NCBI GenBank assembly: GCA_963971425.1
Contig: OZ020525.1
Span: 18,544,187-18,608,186 of the forward strand
Direction of reading: 5' to 3'
Length of the DNA: 64,000 nt
Source of the DNA: Bryoerythrophyllum caledonicum
Taxonomy: Eukaryota; Streptophyta; Bryopsida; Pottiales; Pottiaceae
Position 1 is the first letter of the stretch; the number at the start of each line of letters is the position of its first letter. The notes below the pieces were generated by a model. The model searched no databases. It had not been told where the DNA came from and worked only from the letters and a program-made list of their open reading frames with translations. A program made the position numbers and the translations under genes. Of the stretch, positions 35,625-47,039 are shown piece after piece.

Positions 35625-38600
35625 TCATGTCCGGTATTCCTTGCAACGACTCCCAGCTGTGCGTGTAGGAAATGATTCACCATTCAGGGTTTCGAGTTGG
35701 ACCGAGTTGTTGGGAAATACCTTGGTAACGAGATAGGGGCCCAACCACAACACATCAAACTTCCCAGGGAATTCTAGCCTTCTCGTATCTTGAAGCAAAA
35801 CCAACATCCCTGGCAACAATGTCCGCTTCTTGTGGCGTTTATCAAACGTAATTTTCCGGCGCCTCTGGACAACCTCAATAAGTTGTGCGCTCAGTCCACG
35901 ATCCTCATCCAATTTCTCCAACCGTTCCAATCGATGGATCAAGGACTGCTTGGTGGTCAATCGAGTGTCTATCGCTATTCGAAGTGATGGCACTTCAAAC
36001 TCTATGGGAAGTACAGCCTCTACACCATAGACTAATGAAAACGGAGTGGCTTGGGTGGTCACTTTGTACGTTGTTCGATAAGCCCACAACGCAGCGGGGA
36101 GTTTAACATCCCAATCTCTCTTCGAGTCTATGACCGTTTTCCTCAGGATCGTAGCCAAGGTTTGATTGACCCTCTCAGTGTGCCCGTTTATCTGAGGGTG
36201 ATAGGGTGTAGTTTTACGGTGGTCAATTTGAAACCGATCGGTCAAGTCCTCAATCACCTCATTGAGGAAATGTTTGCCTCGATCACTAATGAGGATTTTA
36301 GGGCATCCAAACCGGGTTATCACTTGCTCAAACAAAAACGTAGCAGCACTCTTGGCATCATTTGATTTTACCGCTTTGGCTTCTGCCCATTTGGTGAGAT
36401 ACTCTGTCGCCACCACTATGTGCTTCATCCCTCTACTCGAATGGGGATGAATCTCTCCGATGTAATCTACTTCCCATTTCTCGAATGGGACAAGGGGAAG
36501 AGAGACATGAAGTGGCAGCTCTATGCATAGATCATTTCTAGCATAACGTTGACAAGCATCACAACGTCGAGTGTAACCGCGGGCATCCCGAAACATGGAA
36601 GGCCAATAGTAACCAGCGCGTAAGGCCTTCCAGCCTGTTAAGGTACCAGAAAAATGCCCCCCGCATGCACTATCATGACAAGAAGCCAAAATAGCTGGAA
36701 TCTCCGTGGCTTCTATACACCTCCGCAAAATGCCATCAATGCCTCGGCGATAGAGACGGCCACCTACAAGGGCGAAGTGGCGGCTATTAATGCGCACCTT
36801 CCGACGATCGTTTTTCCCCAAGTTGTCCGACATTTGTTGGATTTTGAGGAACTCCGCAATGTTTTGGTACCAAATAGGAGAAGAAGAGACCAGGAAGAGG
36901 TTCTCATCTACCAAGCTATCATCGATGGGCGTGGTAATTGGATCTCCAGATAGTCTAGATAGGTGATCCGCTTGCAAGTGTTTCCTACCTGGTTTGTATT
37001 GCACGGTATAATCAAACTCCTCCAAGAGTAGTACCCATCGAGCAATCCTACCGCTAAGGTCGGCTTTGTTCACCAAGTATTTGATGGCCATGTGGTCTAC
37101 GAAGAAGACCACCCGATTTAGTAATAGATAGTAGCGAAATTTCTTCAAAGAAAACACCATGGCTAGACATTCTCGTTCCGTGGTGGTGTAATTTTTTTCT
37201 GCCGGGTTTAACTGGCAACTAGCAAGGGCCACGGGGTAGTCCTTCTCCTTCTCGCCAGTTGGTTGGCATAATGCACTCTCTACTACTATAGAGGAGGCAT
37301 CGCAATAAACATAGAAGGGCAAGTTCCAGTTTGGAGGTTTTAACACTGGAAAGGTGCTAAGCTTGGTCTTAAGGATATCAAATGCCCCTTGGCACTCTGG
37401 AGTCCATTCAAACTTTACTGCCTTTTGTTGCAACCGATTAATGGGTAATGAAATTGTCGCATAGTCGGGAATTAATTCCCGATACCATCCCATGTGACCA
37501 AGAGTCCTTTGGACTCCTTTAACATCTGTGGGTGGAGGCAGTTCAGCTATCACCTTGACCTTCTCCGGATCTGGTTCCCTACCATCTTTGGAGACCACAT
37601 AGCCCAACAAGACACCCCTCTCAACGGCTAAAAAGATCTTGTCTGGATTAAGGGCGATGCTCGTCCTTCTACACCGCTCGAAGCTTCCTCGAACACATGC
37701 CAAATGTTCCTCAATTGATGATTGGGTACTAAAATCATCTATAAACACTGTCATAGATGTGTGTAGGAGATCAGAGAAGGCATGGGTCATAGCCCGCTGG
37801 AAGGCGGATGGTGCATTACACAATCCAAATGACATGACTACATAGATAAAGGTGCCCCAAGGAGTGGTAAAGGTTGTTTTGTGGTAGTCATCGGGGTGTA
37901 TGGATATTTGGTTATAACCATAATAACCATCCATGAAGGTGTAAAGTTCATGACCAGCCACTTCTTCCAAAATGGTGTTAATGAAAGGAAGAGGGAAGTG
38001 GTCCTTTTGCGTGGCTTGGTTAAGTTTGCGATAGTCTATGCAAACTCTCAACTTCCCATTTTTCTTCTTGACTATCACCATGGGGGAAACCCAGTCGGTA
38101 ATCTCTACTAGGCGAATAAATCCAGCTTGAAGGAGTTTCTCCAACTCCATCTTAACTATAAGTTGGAGTTGTGGATTTATTCGTCGCTCCTTTTGGCGAA
38201 TAGCCAATGAGCCTGGAATTAAAGGGATTTGATGTTGCACTACTTCTGGAGGGATGCCCTTGAGTTCTCTATAAGACCATGCGAACACATCGCGATACTC
38301 CATGACTAGGGCTCTATAGGGCTCTAATTCTTCCTTTGAGAGTTGGCTCCCAACCTTTATCATTCGCGGTTCTTCTCTCTCAAACGATACATCTATCTCT
38401 TGCCAATCTTTTGGACTCGCATGTGGTTGTTCCGTTGGCCCCTTGTACAAGTCATGGGAAATTGGTGGATAGATGGGTAGATCACTCCCCACTTGTATTC
38501 CCGACGAAGTGGATTTGAAATGCAATGGAGAAACGAGGACTTCTTCATCCAAGATAGGGTCTACATTGGAGAATTGTGTGCCATCTAAGGTGACACCACA

Positions 38601-40541
38601 AACATCCTCGTAACGTAGGTCATCTACGAGAATGGCTAAATCAATGTCCTGGAGAGGATCACCACTAAGTTCTTCCATGAAAAACGTATCCATGGATCGG
38701 TCAGACTCAGTGTGCGGGTGCTCAGCCAACCAAGTAGAGAATTCTCCATCATCCTCCCATTCGTATAGACTAGGCCCCATGCAACTCAATGAAGAAGGAG
38801 TGGTGGTTTTTGTTACCTCTGGAAGCGCGAACTTGACCCCTTTGATTGTCTTTCTAGCTCCGCGTGGCACGTGGTCTTCATCCTCTGAGGATGAGCTAGA
38901 AGATCCTAAGGTTTTAGGGAAGCTAGGTTGAATATAAACCTTGGTTAGATTCGACCCGACACCATAGGTGATGTGAGGTTTTTCACCACTCCAATCTACC
39001 TTAGCGTTGGCTGCCCTCAACCACGGTCTCCCTAGAAGCAAGGGGAAGGAATTTTTGTTCGAGTGCATTCGAAGCACTTGGAAGGTGACCGTGTAGTCCT
39101 CCCCTCCTGTGTTCATCTTGCACCCAGAAATTTGGCCTATTGGTGCTTCTGGAATCTGGTTGTCCATGTTGATCACATAAGGTGAGGGCTCTGTGATATC
39201 TAGCCCTAACTGTTCCATGGTGTGAAGAGGCATGATGTTTACACCACTACCACCATCCACCAACACCTTGGGCAACACTTTATCCATGATAGTGGCTTCA
39301 ATTTCTACCGCACGAACCTCAAATGCCTTTTTGGAAGGCTTCCTAGAAGAGCTCACTCTAGCAACTAGATTGGGCTTGACCTTTACCGTCTTGGCTAGTG
39401 GAATCTTCTTCTTCAACTCTTTCCGTACCAAGGGAGCCAAGTGGATGAGCTGGGCAATGGTAATGTTGGCGTTCAACCTATTCAAGTCCTCCCAAAGATC
39501 ATACGGTCTAAACGTGGAGGTGGATGAAGGGTTTTTAATTCCTATCTCTTGAGTGGGAATTGTTGGACCCTCCCAGGTTGGCTCGGGTGCGTGGGGATTC
39601 AGGGGTTCTTCACCGCCTTTGGAAGGGGTGGAATCTAACATCAACGGATTCACTGGAGGCACCTTCTGGTTGGCCTTCCTTGTAGACTTCAAGGCTTCAT
39701 GAACTACATCATTGAGTTCTGATAAGTGTGGTGAATCCTCGAAGCTAACCTCCGATTCCTGAGCTACGTAGGGTCGGTTGGCCTTTTGGGCTCGTGTCAA
39801 TACCGCATTTACGGGAAGTGAAAGGTGAGCCACTTGATGTGGAATGACAGGTTCATGCGATACAAAATGGGATTGAGAAGAGGTAGAACTTTGAGGAGCT
39901 CCTAGAGACCCGAGTTCTGTCAATGTGACGGTGGTAGAGGGAGATGAAGAAGAAGGAGATGCAAATCGGGCATCTTGATTAGGCGCCTGGTTTTGGCCAA
40001 AAGGCACAAAACCTTGTTGGGTTTGCAAGCCCTGAGGAGGTTGGTGGTTTTGACGATGATTATTATAATCATAGTACATGTTGGGAGGATGGAGACTATT
40101 GTCATTCGAAGGGTTTCGAGCCCCTCTCTGGTTATCCATGGCTTGTTGGGCAAAATTCCCTCTCATTGGCCTCATAGGAATGACCTTGTCCTTCTCCCTA
40201 CATCTAATTGTGGGATGATTACCACCGCAGTTCCCACACACTACCCCATTCTCCAACCAACAACTCCCAGGTGGATGTCTTCTTCCACAAGACTGACAGA
40301 TCTCCCAACAAGGTTGGGGCCTCGGACCTTGACCACGATTAAGTTGTTGATTCCGGTGTGGGGGTTGGTAGACGTTTGAATGGTGTCGGAAGGTGGTACA
40401 AAACTGCATGGTGTGACCATTCTCGCCGCACGAAGTGCACCACATACCAGAAGAATGTCTACCTGACTCTATCTGAGGAGGTGGGGCATTAGGGTTCTGG
40501 TTCCTGAGTAGAAGAGCCATCTGATCTGTCATTGCCCTCAA
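35625..40541 (-). CDS. Gypsy polyprotein: protease, RT, RNase H, integrase
   Basis: A 1638-residue frame. It starts with Cys-rich knuckles (CTSCGENGH, CQSCGRRHPPG, CGNCGGNHPTIRC). The aspartic protease has VLVDGGSGVNIM. RT has LRVCIDYRKLNQ and a VFIDDF active site. RNase H has FYVYCDASS, TTERECLAMV and FFVDHMA. Integrase has an HHCC finger (HDSACGGH, CDACQRY) and a DDE core (WEVDYIGEI, ISDRGKHF, HTERVNQTL). The order RT, RNase H, integrase is that of Ty3/gypsy. It lies directly downstream of gag on the same strand. Elements of this group are known to use read-through or frameshifting to express pol. Confidence 0.93.
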   Translation of the reverse strand: MRAMTDQMALLLRNQNPNAPPPQIESGRHSSGMWCTSCGENGHTMQFCTTFRHHSNVYQPPHRNQQLNRGQGPRPQPCWEICQSCGRRHPPGSCWLENGVVCGNCGGNHPTIRCREKDKVIPMRPMRGNFAQQAMDNQRGARNPSNDNSLHPPNMYYDYNNHRQNHQPPQGLQTQQGFVPFGQNQAPNQDARFASPSSSSPSTTVTLTELGSLGAPQSSTSSQSHFVSHEPVIPHQVAHLSLPVNAVLTRAQKANRPYVAQESEVSFEDSPHLSELNDVVHEALKSTRKANQKVPPVNPLMLDSTPSKGGEEPLNPHAPEPTWEGPTIPTQEIGIKNPSSTSTFRPYDLWEDLNRLNANITIAQLIHLAPLVRKELKKKIPLAKTVKVKPNLVARVSSSRKPSKKAFEVRAVEIEATIMDKVLPKVLVDGGSGVNIMPLHTMEQLGLDITEPSPYVINMDNQIPEAPIGQISGCKMNTGGEDYTVTFQVLRMHSNKNSFPLLLGRPWLRAANAKVDWSGEKPHITYGVGSNLTKVYIQPSFPKTLGSSSSSSEDEDHVPRGARKTIKGVKFALPEVTKTTTPSSLSCMGPSLYEWEDDGEFSTWLAEHPHTESDRSMDTFFMEELSGDPLQDIDLAILVDDLRYEDVCGVTLDGTQFSNVDPILDEEVLVSPLHFKSTSSGIQVGSDLPIYPPISHDLYKGPTEQPHASPKDWQEIDVSFEREEPRMIKVGSQLSKEELEPYRALVMEYRDVFAWSYRELKGIPPEVVQHQIPLIPGSLAIRQKERRINPQLQLIVKMELEKLLQAGFIRLVEITDWVSPMVIVKKKNGKLRVCIDYRKLNQATQKDHFPLPFINTILEEVAGHELYTFMDGYYGYNQISIHPDDYHKTTFTTPWGTFIYVVMSFGLCNAPSAFQRAMTHAFSDLLHTSMTVFIDDFSTQSSIEEHLACVRGSFERCRRTSIALNPDKIFLAVERGVLLGYVVSKDGREPDPEKVKVIAELPPPTDVKGVQRTLGHMGWYRELIPDYATISLPINRLQQKAVKFEWTPECQGAFDILKTKLSTFPVLKPPNWNLPFYVYCDASSIVVESALCQPTGEKEKDYPVALASCQLNPAEKNYTTTERECLAMVFSLKKFRYYLLLNRVVFFVDHMAIKYLVNKADLSGRIARWVLLLEEFDYTVQYKPGRKHLQADHLSRLSGDPITTPIDDSLVDENLFLVSSSPIWYQNIAEFLKIQQMSDNLGKNDRRKVRINSRHFALVGGRLYRRGIDGILRRCIEATEIPAILASCHDSACGGHFSGTLTGWKALRAGYYWPSMFRDARGYTRRCDACQRYARNDLCIELPLHVSLPLVPFEKWEVDYIGEIHPHSSRGMKHIVVATEYLTKWAEAKAVKSNDAKSAATFLFEQVITRFGCPKILISDRGKHFLNEVIEDLTDRFQIDHRKTTPYHPQINGHTERVNQTLATILRKTVIDSKRDWDVKLPAALWAYRTTYKVTTQATPFSLVYGVEAVLPIEFEVPSLRIAIDTRLTTKQSLIHRLERLEKLDEDRGLSAQLIEVVQRRRKITFDKRHKKRTLLPGMLVLLQDTRRLEFPGKFDVLWLGPYLVTKVFPNNSVQLETLNGESFPTRTAGSRCKEYRT

Positions 40542-40559
40542 TTGTTGTTGGAGTTGGTC

Positions 40560-41600
40560 TTAGAACCCCTGCTGAGCGTCGTGGATCTCCTTCTTCATCT
40601 CGTGACGCCAAGTAGGTCCATATGTAAGAGCGGGTAGAGGAACGGGGGGCCTGACATTAAGAGGAATGGTATTCACCACAGGTGGAGAATACACTGTTGG
40701 GCCAGGTGGAGATTCAACTAAGTCTGACTTCTCCCGGGCATGGATGGGAATAAAGCTAGGAATGCTCTCATTCTCCTTCCTCCATAGTTTCTCGTGTTCT
40801 GTTGCCACTGCTGCCACGGTCCTAGCTGCCTCCTTAGCTTCCTCTAAGGTGGTGGGCCTTGTCTGGAGAATTTCCCGTATCGTTTTCTCTAGATAAAACC
40901 CTTGAAGGAAAAAGTGTCTCAAGGTATCATCTGTGAGCAAATCACCCATGAACCGGGTGACAACTTGCTCAAACCTACGGATGTAGGATGAAATATCCTC
41001 ATCCTTCCCTTGCCTATAGCTTGCCAAGGCCGTCAAGGCTGCACTCTCGCCTACTTCGGGTCTGTATTGTTCCAAGAATGACCTCATGAGGCCATCCCAA
41101 TCACGAAAGGTGGATGCCGCATGATTGCGGTACCATTCGTAAGCCAATTCCTTGAGTGTGGTTGGAAACCACACCAAGTAGTAACGGTTGTCGGTTATCA
41201 AACACGTAGTCAATAACTCTATAAACCGCTCCACATGCATCGAGGGATCCTCATCCCTAGTTCCCTTGAAACTAGGAAGATTTGGGGGCATAGGGGCAGC
41301 TTGAAGCCCTTCAGGAACTACAATAGGCAAACCCCTTGGTTGAACCAAGGGGTTTAGGGGTGGGTTGACAATTGGATCTTCCATGTTACCAGGACTAGGA
41401 GGAGGGGAAGAGTGAGAAGAGGAGGAAGACCTAAAGCTCGATTCCTCAACGGTTGTACGGTCTTTTGGGCTTCCCAAGTTGATTCTTGTACTAGGACCTC
41501 CTTCTAATGTCTCAGGATTGGGAAATAAAGTTGGAGTAGTAGAGATTAGGGGAAGGGGAAGCGGTCTATAACATCTTCCAGACCGAGTCACAGGGCTCAT
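40560..41600 (-). CDS. Gypsy gag capsid-like protein
   Basis: A 346-residue frame beginning MSPVTRSGRCYRPLPLPLIS. Residues about 100-260 match the plant retrotransposon gag domain: FKGTRDEDPSMHVERFIELL, then FPTTLKELAYEWYRN, FRDWDGLMRSFLEQYRPEVG and a conserved LRHFFLQGF-type helix. The zinc knuckles that usually end gag are at the start of the next frame. It forms the virus-like particle of the element. Confidence 0.88.
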   Translation of the reverse strand: MSPVTRSGRCYRPLPLPLISTTPTLFPNPETLEGGPSTRINLGSPKDRTTVEESSFRSSSSSHSSPPPSPGNMEDPIVNPPLNPLVQPRGLPIVVPEGLQAAPMPPNLPSFKGTRDEDPSMHVERFIELLTTCLITDNRYYLVWFPTTLKELAYEWYRNHAASTFRDWDGLMRSFLEQYRPEVGESAALTALASYRQGKDEDISSYIRRFEQVVTRFMGDLLTDDTLRHFFLQGFYLEKTIREILQTRPTTLEEAKEAARTVAAVATEHEKLWRKENESIPSFIPIHAREKSDLVESPPGPTVYSPPVVNTIPLNVRPPVPLPALTYGPTWRHEMKKEIHDAQQGF

Positions 41601-42631
41601 CTAACGATTAAGTTGCCGTTCTTAGTTTTCTAGACCTATGTGAAGACATTTCGTAAACACAAATAATTGACTTAAAATGATCCCAAGTTTCTCCCAAACT
41701 CCCCCATGCTGGGAAGTAAAAAAAATAGAAGGTTACATGTGGGGCTAACCTCCGGACGAGGTACACCCACTATGCCCCATACGATATAGACTCTTAGTTG
41801 GGCTGACCACCTACTTGGAGGTTTCTCCTCGGTATCAAGGTATCCCCAATTTCTCTCCAAGGGACGGCATCACCAACTCAAGAAAAACGACACCAACATG
41901 TACAAAAAATCCTTCATTGGTTCATCATAATTCATTCATTAAGAAGGGGAGAACGTACCTGGCTGCAAATTCACCTTCCCTGTTTGATCCCTAACCGAAT
42001 CTAAGTGCCTAGTGTAGGATTTGGTGTAGTGAGGAAGGTTCGTATACTCACCTTATGCCGTGCTCCTTCCTCACGACCCCTTCAACATGTATACCATTCC
42101 ATGTATGCAACATTCATCCCATTTAATATACAAAGCTATCGATGACACCCAAGATGCTCTTACCTTGGTGGTAGATCAAGTTCGGGGGGGAAGGGAAGGG
42201 CGCCCTTGTCCCATGCCCGGGCACATGCACCTTCCCTCTTTGGCTTAGAAGCTCACTGATTACTTTCAAGCAATCGTGGGAGGGCCTCAACCTTTCACCC
42301 CTAAGCCCCCTTACTCAACCAAAGCACAAGAGTTAGAAGGTGGTCCGCCTAACACAATGTGCTTGTGTTAGGAGGTCGGGAATTCCACACACCCTTCTAA
42401 CTCCCCACCTCCCTTACAACTTGGACAACACACCTCATACAAGAATACATGCACAAAAGTAGGTTTAGCAACTTACCTCAAGCAATCGCGCACTCCACCT
42501 CCCACATGAGACCAAATACCACTCAACTCACGGTTTAGGTCAGAAATAGACAATTCAGAACCGCAAACACCCTAAATTTAGCAATCCAGCAGCAAGACAA
42601 ATACCTTCCAAGCAACAAACCAAACAATTGC
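41601..42631 (-). other. 5' leader of the gypsy element
   Basis: About 1 kb between the primer-binding site and gag, without a credible protein. Such leaders are usual in plant gypsy elements. Confidence 0.6.
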
Positions 42632-42651
42632 TCCTCCCGGCGGACGCACCA
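42632..42651 (-). promoter_or_regulatory. Primer-binding-site-like sequence
   Basis: Read on the minus strand just inside the right LTR, TGGTGCGTCCGCCGGGAGG begins two bases after the LTR end. A TGG start and this position fit a tRNA primer-binding site. I could not assign the tRNA with confidence. Confidence 0.6.
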
Positions 42652-42653
42652 AA

Positions 42654-45303
42654 TGTAAGCCCAAAAATAGACCCCCTAAGAGAATCAATTTTTTAACCCA
42701 CAAGGTCCTATTATTACACCACTTAACCATTCCTTAAGCTTAACCATACATTCTACTTTTACTGAATTTGGATCTTTAGCATATCCATTTATATATTTAG
42801 AATTTAATAACACTATTATCTTAACCCAGCTAAGTGAACTCAATTAACCTTCCCTTGTAATCAATTACTTAACTCTGGATAAATTAATTAGGTATAAGTA
42901 ATTATTTAATTATTTGTTATCTAATTACTACGGTTATCATTATTTGTTTATTATTTATTATTATTACTTTTTGATTTTATTATTTATTTATTTAATTATT
43001 ATTTTATATATTTTAATTAATTAATTAATTAATTATTTTTTAATTTGTTAATTTTTGGTTTAAGTCGGCTGATTAGGCCTGATCCAGATCCTGTTTTGCA
43101 GCAGCAACTTCAACAGCCCTTATCTTTTGATTCGGTACTCCGAATCCAAAAAAATTTCCTCTTACACTAATCAGCAGCTCATTTCCAACTTGAATAGACC
43201 ACTTAGAACCCAAATCAGCAGGCCGAGGACATAGAAACCACCATCACAAGCAATTTTCATGCACCAACAATCTCAACACATCATTATGATCTCAAAGACG
43301 AACTCATGCATACCAAAATAGAAACCATGGGCTGTGTACCGGTTCAACTTTGATGGAACTTGTGGCCAAATACCTAATTCTGGTAAAAATTTACCAGCGC
43401 TTCCGCATGAGATTCGGCCACCGAAATTTTAACACCTAGACATCTCGTACAGACACCTCCAGCTCCACAGTCCTCGCACGCAGCTCCGCGACAAGCCGGT
43501 GACGTCCTCCAACAATTCGCACAAGACTCACACTCCAACATACCACCTGTGGTCAGAGGCGTTTACAAACGCCGGCACCCCTTCCGCAGTCCACCGTGAT
43601 CGCCAACTGCCGCGCACTCTTCAGCTCCCACAGCTCGCGCGCTCCACACTCGCGCACACAGATGCGCACCACCAAAACGGAGTCTCCAAAAAAAAGAAAA
43701 AAAACCAGCAGACCTCGCGAGAGCTCCGCACCCAGGTGCGCACTCTACACACAGCAATCGCGGTGCATACACACACACACGAACCAACAAACACAGCCCA
43801 AAGAAAGAAAAAAAAAAAAAACGAGAGCTACAGCTTGCACACTCACAGGTGCCTCTTGCACTCCGGCGCTCCCCTCCACACGCCGGCACTTCTCCACCGG
43901 AGCCGCACCGGGCTCCCTGCCTCCGAATCTCCCTCGCGCACACAGGTGCGCACCTTTTCAACAAAACAGCACCACGAAAACCCGGAGAGCTCCAGCCTCC
44001 GATCCTCCGGCTCTCGCACCCTCGCTGGAGCTACTCTCCCACACAGGTGCCCTAAAACGGAGCCAACACATGGAAACAGCGAGCTCCAGCTTGCTTGCTC
44101 GCAGGAGCTCCTCTTCCACCAAAAAAAAAAACCACCCTCTCCGGAAACCGGAGACCTCCAGCTCTCCTTGCTCGCAGGAGCTCCTCCCACGCAGCCGCGA
44201 GCTACACTCACTCACAGGTGCCTCTCGCACACCCGGTGCTATCTCTCCAAAAACAACAGTCTTCCTTAAAAAAAAAAACAGGGTCTCCTAGCCCCCTTGC
44301 TCGCAGGAGCTCCTCCCATGCAGCCGCGAGCTACACCCCCGCGATCCTCCTTCACGCGCCCAGATGCGCGCCTCTCTCCACAGAGCTCCCAAAAAAAAAG
44401 TACACACCGCTCTCCAGCTCCTTCGCTCCCAGGAATTCCGCCTGGCCCGGTCCTTTTTTTCTTCCTTTCTCTTTTTTTTTCCTTTTTTTTCCCTGACCAG
44501 ACTGGCTTACCTTAATGAGGCAGCCCATAACCTCTCACCGAATTGCAGAATTGGCTTCTTACAGCCGTCTTTGCATGTTTTTAGTTTATCACGCATTAAT
44601 TCGCCGCTTTGCTCCTGACAAGCTTCCCTAAAATTAAATCCATGGTGGCAAGAATGATCATGTGGCATGTGCATGGAGAAGCACATCCAACTACTTCCCC
44701 TTCTTTTTCTTTTTTCCTTTTTCTTTTTCTTTTGATCTTTTAAAGACTATTACACTAGATCTAGTACTATCTACTGCTGATTTGCAATTTACTTATAACT
44801 TCAAAAACTAACCACATAGCTGGACTCCCAGAACCCTAATTAGTCTGCCTAAATTTTCTTAGCATTTTTGAAGGTTCCTAAGTATTTTTCCCGAACGGTC
44901 AACCCGTCGATCCACTAGTCAAACCCCAGAATAAAGTAGCAATTCAACTCGGAAAATTCTAGAAATTTTACCACTACTTCTACCTGCTAGGAGACACTCT
45001 CCCAATTTTTCCCATAATTTTTGTCCCATTTCTCAATTTTTAGTCATTTTCCAAGGACCTTTCTTCCCCTTTTTTATCTTTCTCTTCATTTCCATTCCAC
45101 TTCCGCTACACTTTCAAGCATCTTAGTCGGAAAGAGGAAAAAATAGGAAACTTAGTGTCACATCATGGCACTAGGCCTATTACTCTAGGAATTTTGACTT
45201 TAATAGACGGTTTGACCACTACTTTAACTAAAATTGGGTTAATACAATCAAGAACTCGAAGAAATGAAGGAAAAAGAGTGAAGGCCCACTTTGGCCACTC
45301 ACA
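42654..45303 (-). repeat. Right LTR (5' LTR of the element)
   Basis: 2650 bp, TGTAAGCCC...CACTCACA on the plus strand, matching the left LTR except for about three substitutions and one 17-bp repeat copy. As the 5' LTR it should hold the element's promoter, but I could not pinpoint it. Confidence 0.95.
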
Positions 45304-45308
45304 CTTGT
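45304..45308. repeat. Target-site duplication CTTGT, right
   Basis: Exact copy of 32312-32316, immediately after the right LTR. Confidence 0.9.
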
Positions 45309-45374
45309 CCTTTAATTATTCAAACAGCCCGATCTGCGCACTCCTTCGGTGGACGGGCTACCTGTAACCGCATC

Positions 45375-47039
45375 TCAAAGGACGATATCATCATCATCTG
45401 GTGCCTCATTGCAATCTGGACGGTTGTCATCATCAGCTCCTTCATCGCTCTCATCTGAGAATTCTCCATTGCTACCATTCGTAGTCCAAAAGCCCTCTAT
45501 TTTAGAGTTGTCATTGCGAAGCTCTACGACTGTTTCACCATCGCAACGCGAGCGTCTAAATCTCTTTTGTCGATGTGCGTGAGGATCATCGCCGTCGGAA
45601 TTTATGGTTGGGCCGCTAGCAGGACGAACTACTCGATTCGGAACAACAAACGCCGTAGTTGTTGAAGAGCGTCCTGGAACATACGTGTCCAAAAACGGTT
45701 GTACAACCACGTTCGGATCTCGTGCCCCTATTCCAAGGAGGGGACGTCTACGATGCCTTGAGGAGGATGCTTCGCCGTTGTTTCTTCCTTCACGGCCTCT
45801 AGCCGCTCCACGGCCTCTAGACCCTCCACGAGCATTAGTCCTTCCACTCGGTTCTATATATTGACCCATTGGATGAAGAGGCGTCCTTGTAGCGGCCAAG
45901 GGGGGTCTGCCATTTCTGGTAGTAGTAGCGGAAGTGTTTAGACCCATCCCCTCAACACCTACACTTCGTTGGAAAGGTCCATACATGGCATTCGCCGTTC
46001 TAGGAGAAGAGGAATTCCGGGAAGGCGGCATTGGTACATTCTGGTCATTGATAACCGAAGGAAACACCACAACCGGAGATGGTTGTGGCTCAAGGTCCTC
46101 TGTGAATGCAAAAGCATCATCGGGGTCTACATATTCCGGGTCAAAACGCTTTCGCTGATTAACAACCCTTTCATTTCTTTGAGTCGTCCGTACAATTGTT
46201 GTGTTTACAACATTTGCGTTAGAGTCTCCTTGAACGACTCCAGTGCTATGAAATGATGCACCCATTCCAATAGGGCTCTCTTGGCCATACCGATTTTCAA
46301 CCGATGCTTGGTTGTTTCGAGTCGCAGTATTTACTGCGTTCTCTCCCGCTCTGTTGTTGTCACCATCTCCATTTCCACCTCCATAGTCTGATGGGGAATT
46401 GTCATCGTCGCGAACATTCCCGACATTGCCCCCCCCCGTTTCAGGCTCTTCAAGGTTAGTCACATTTGGGATGTCGCTCTCTGAGGAAGTAGACAAAGGT
46501 TGCACTTCATGAATGCCCTCATTTTGAGGAAGAGGAGGCAAAGGACTGCAACGAGGACTTTGATTCCAAGGTCCCCAACGACCTTGAGCCAATTCTTCTT
46601 CCACATCGTCATCATCTCCGTAATAGTTTCTCGTTTCCTCAAGATGATCGACGCCTTCCGCCCAAAGATTAGGGTGACCTCGATACTCTAGCGGAGAACG
46701 GGGAGCTGCGGAATTGTGCTCATCCTCTTCCTCGGCTATCAACACATCAAATTCACGATTAGATTCACCCACCAGGACCGGCCCCAGGGCATCTGGGTCG
46801 GAATCCTCCGAGTGAATATTCGCATCGAACCATCGAACGGGATCGACCCGTGGTCTTTGTTGAAGGCATCGGCTATTGGTATAAATATACACCAATGACG
46901 TAGCCTTTTCTGCCGCTAATCGATTTCGGCTCTTGTTGTGGACAAACGAGTACATACTCCAGTTTTGTTCGCAAGAGCTAGCTGAACACGTAAGGGCTAG
47001 AATACGAAAAACTATTTTAGACAATGGGTGAACGCACAC
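45375..47039 (-). pseudogene. hAT transposase C-terminal part with long acidic tail
   Basis: A 554-residue open frame without a convincing ATG. Residues about 4-58 are the hAT dimerisation region: HPLSKIVFRILALTCSASSC, then EQNWSMYSFVHNKSRNRL and LVYIYTNSR. The rest is a long low-complexity tail rich in Asp/Glu/Asn with Arg/Gly-rich patches (NARGGSRGRGAARGREGRNN) and an acidic end (DDDDIVL). BED, DUF659 and the catalytic core are missing, so this is a truncated relic or a last exon. The young gypsy element sits about 70 bp past its stop codon. The frame is open over its whole length, which leaves room for a retained or co-opted gene, but nothing shows that. Confidence 0.65.

Larger units (their letters stand above)
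32317..45303 (-). mobile_element. Ty3/gypsy LTR retrotransposon, looks whole
   Basis: A 12,987-bp element transcribed on the minus strand. It has two long LTRs (2667 and 2650 bp), TG...CA ends, a 5-bp target duplication CTTGT, a primer-binding-site-like stretch beside the right LTR, gag, then a polyprotein with protease, RT, RNase H and integrase in gypsy order. No envelope-like gene and no chromodomain are seen, which points away from chromoviruses and toward the plant Tat/Athila side. The LTRs differ by about three substitutions and one 17-bp repeat copy. Divergence of about 0.1% makes it very young, probably tens to a few hundred thousand years depending on the rate used. Confidence 0.92.

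Noticed and set aside
42060-42248. Small frame in the gypsy leader
   Set aside because: No motif, and it lies on the strand opposite the element's transcription.
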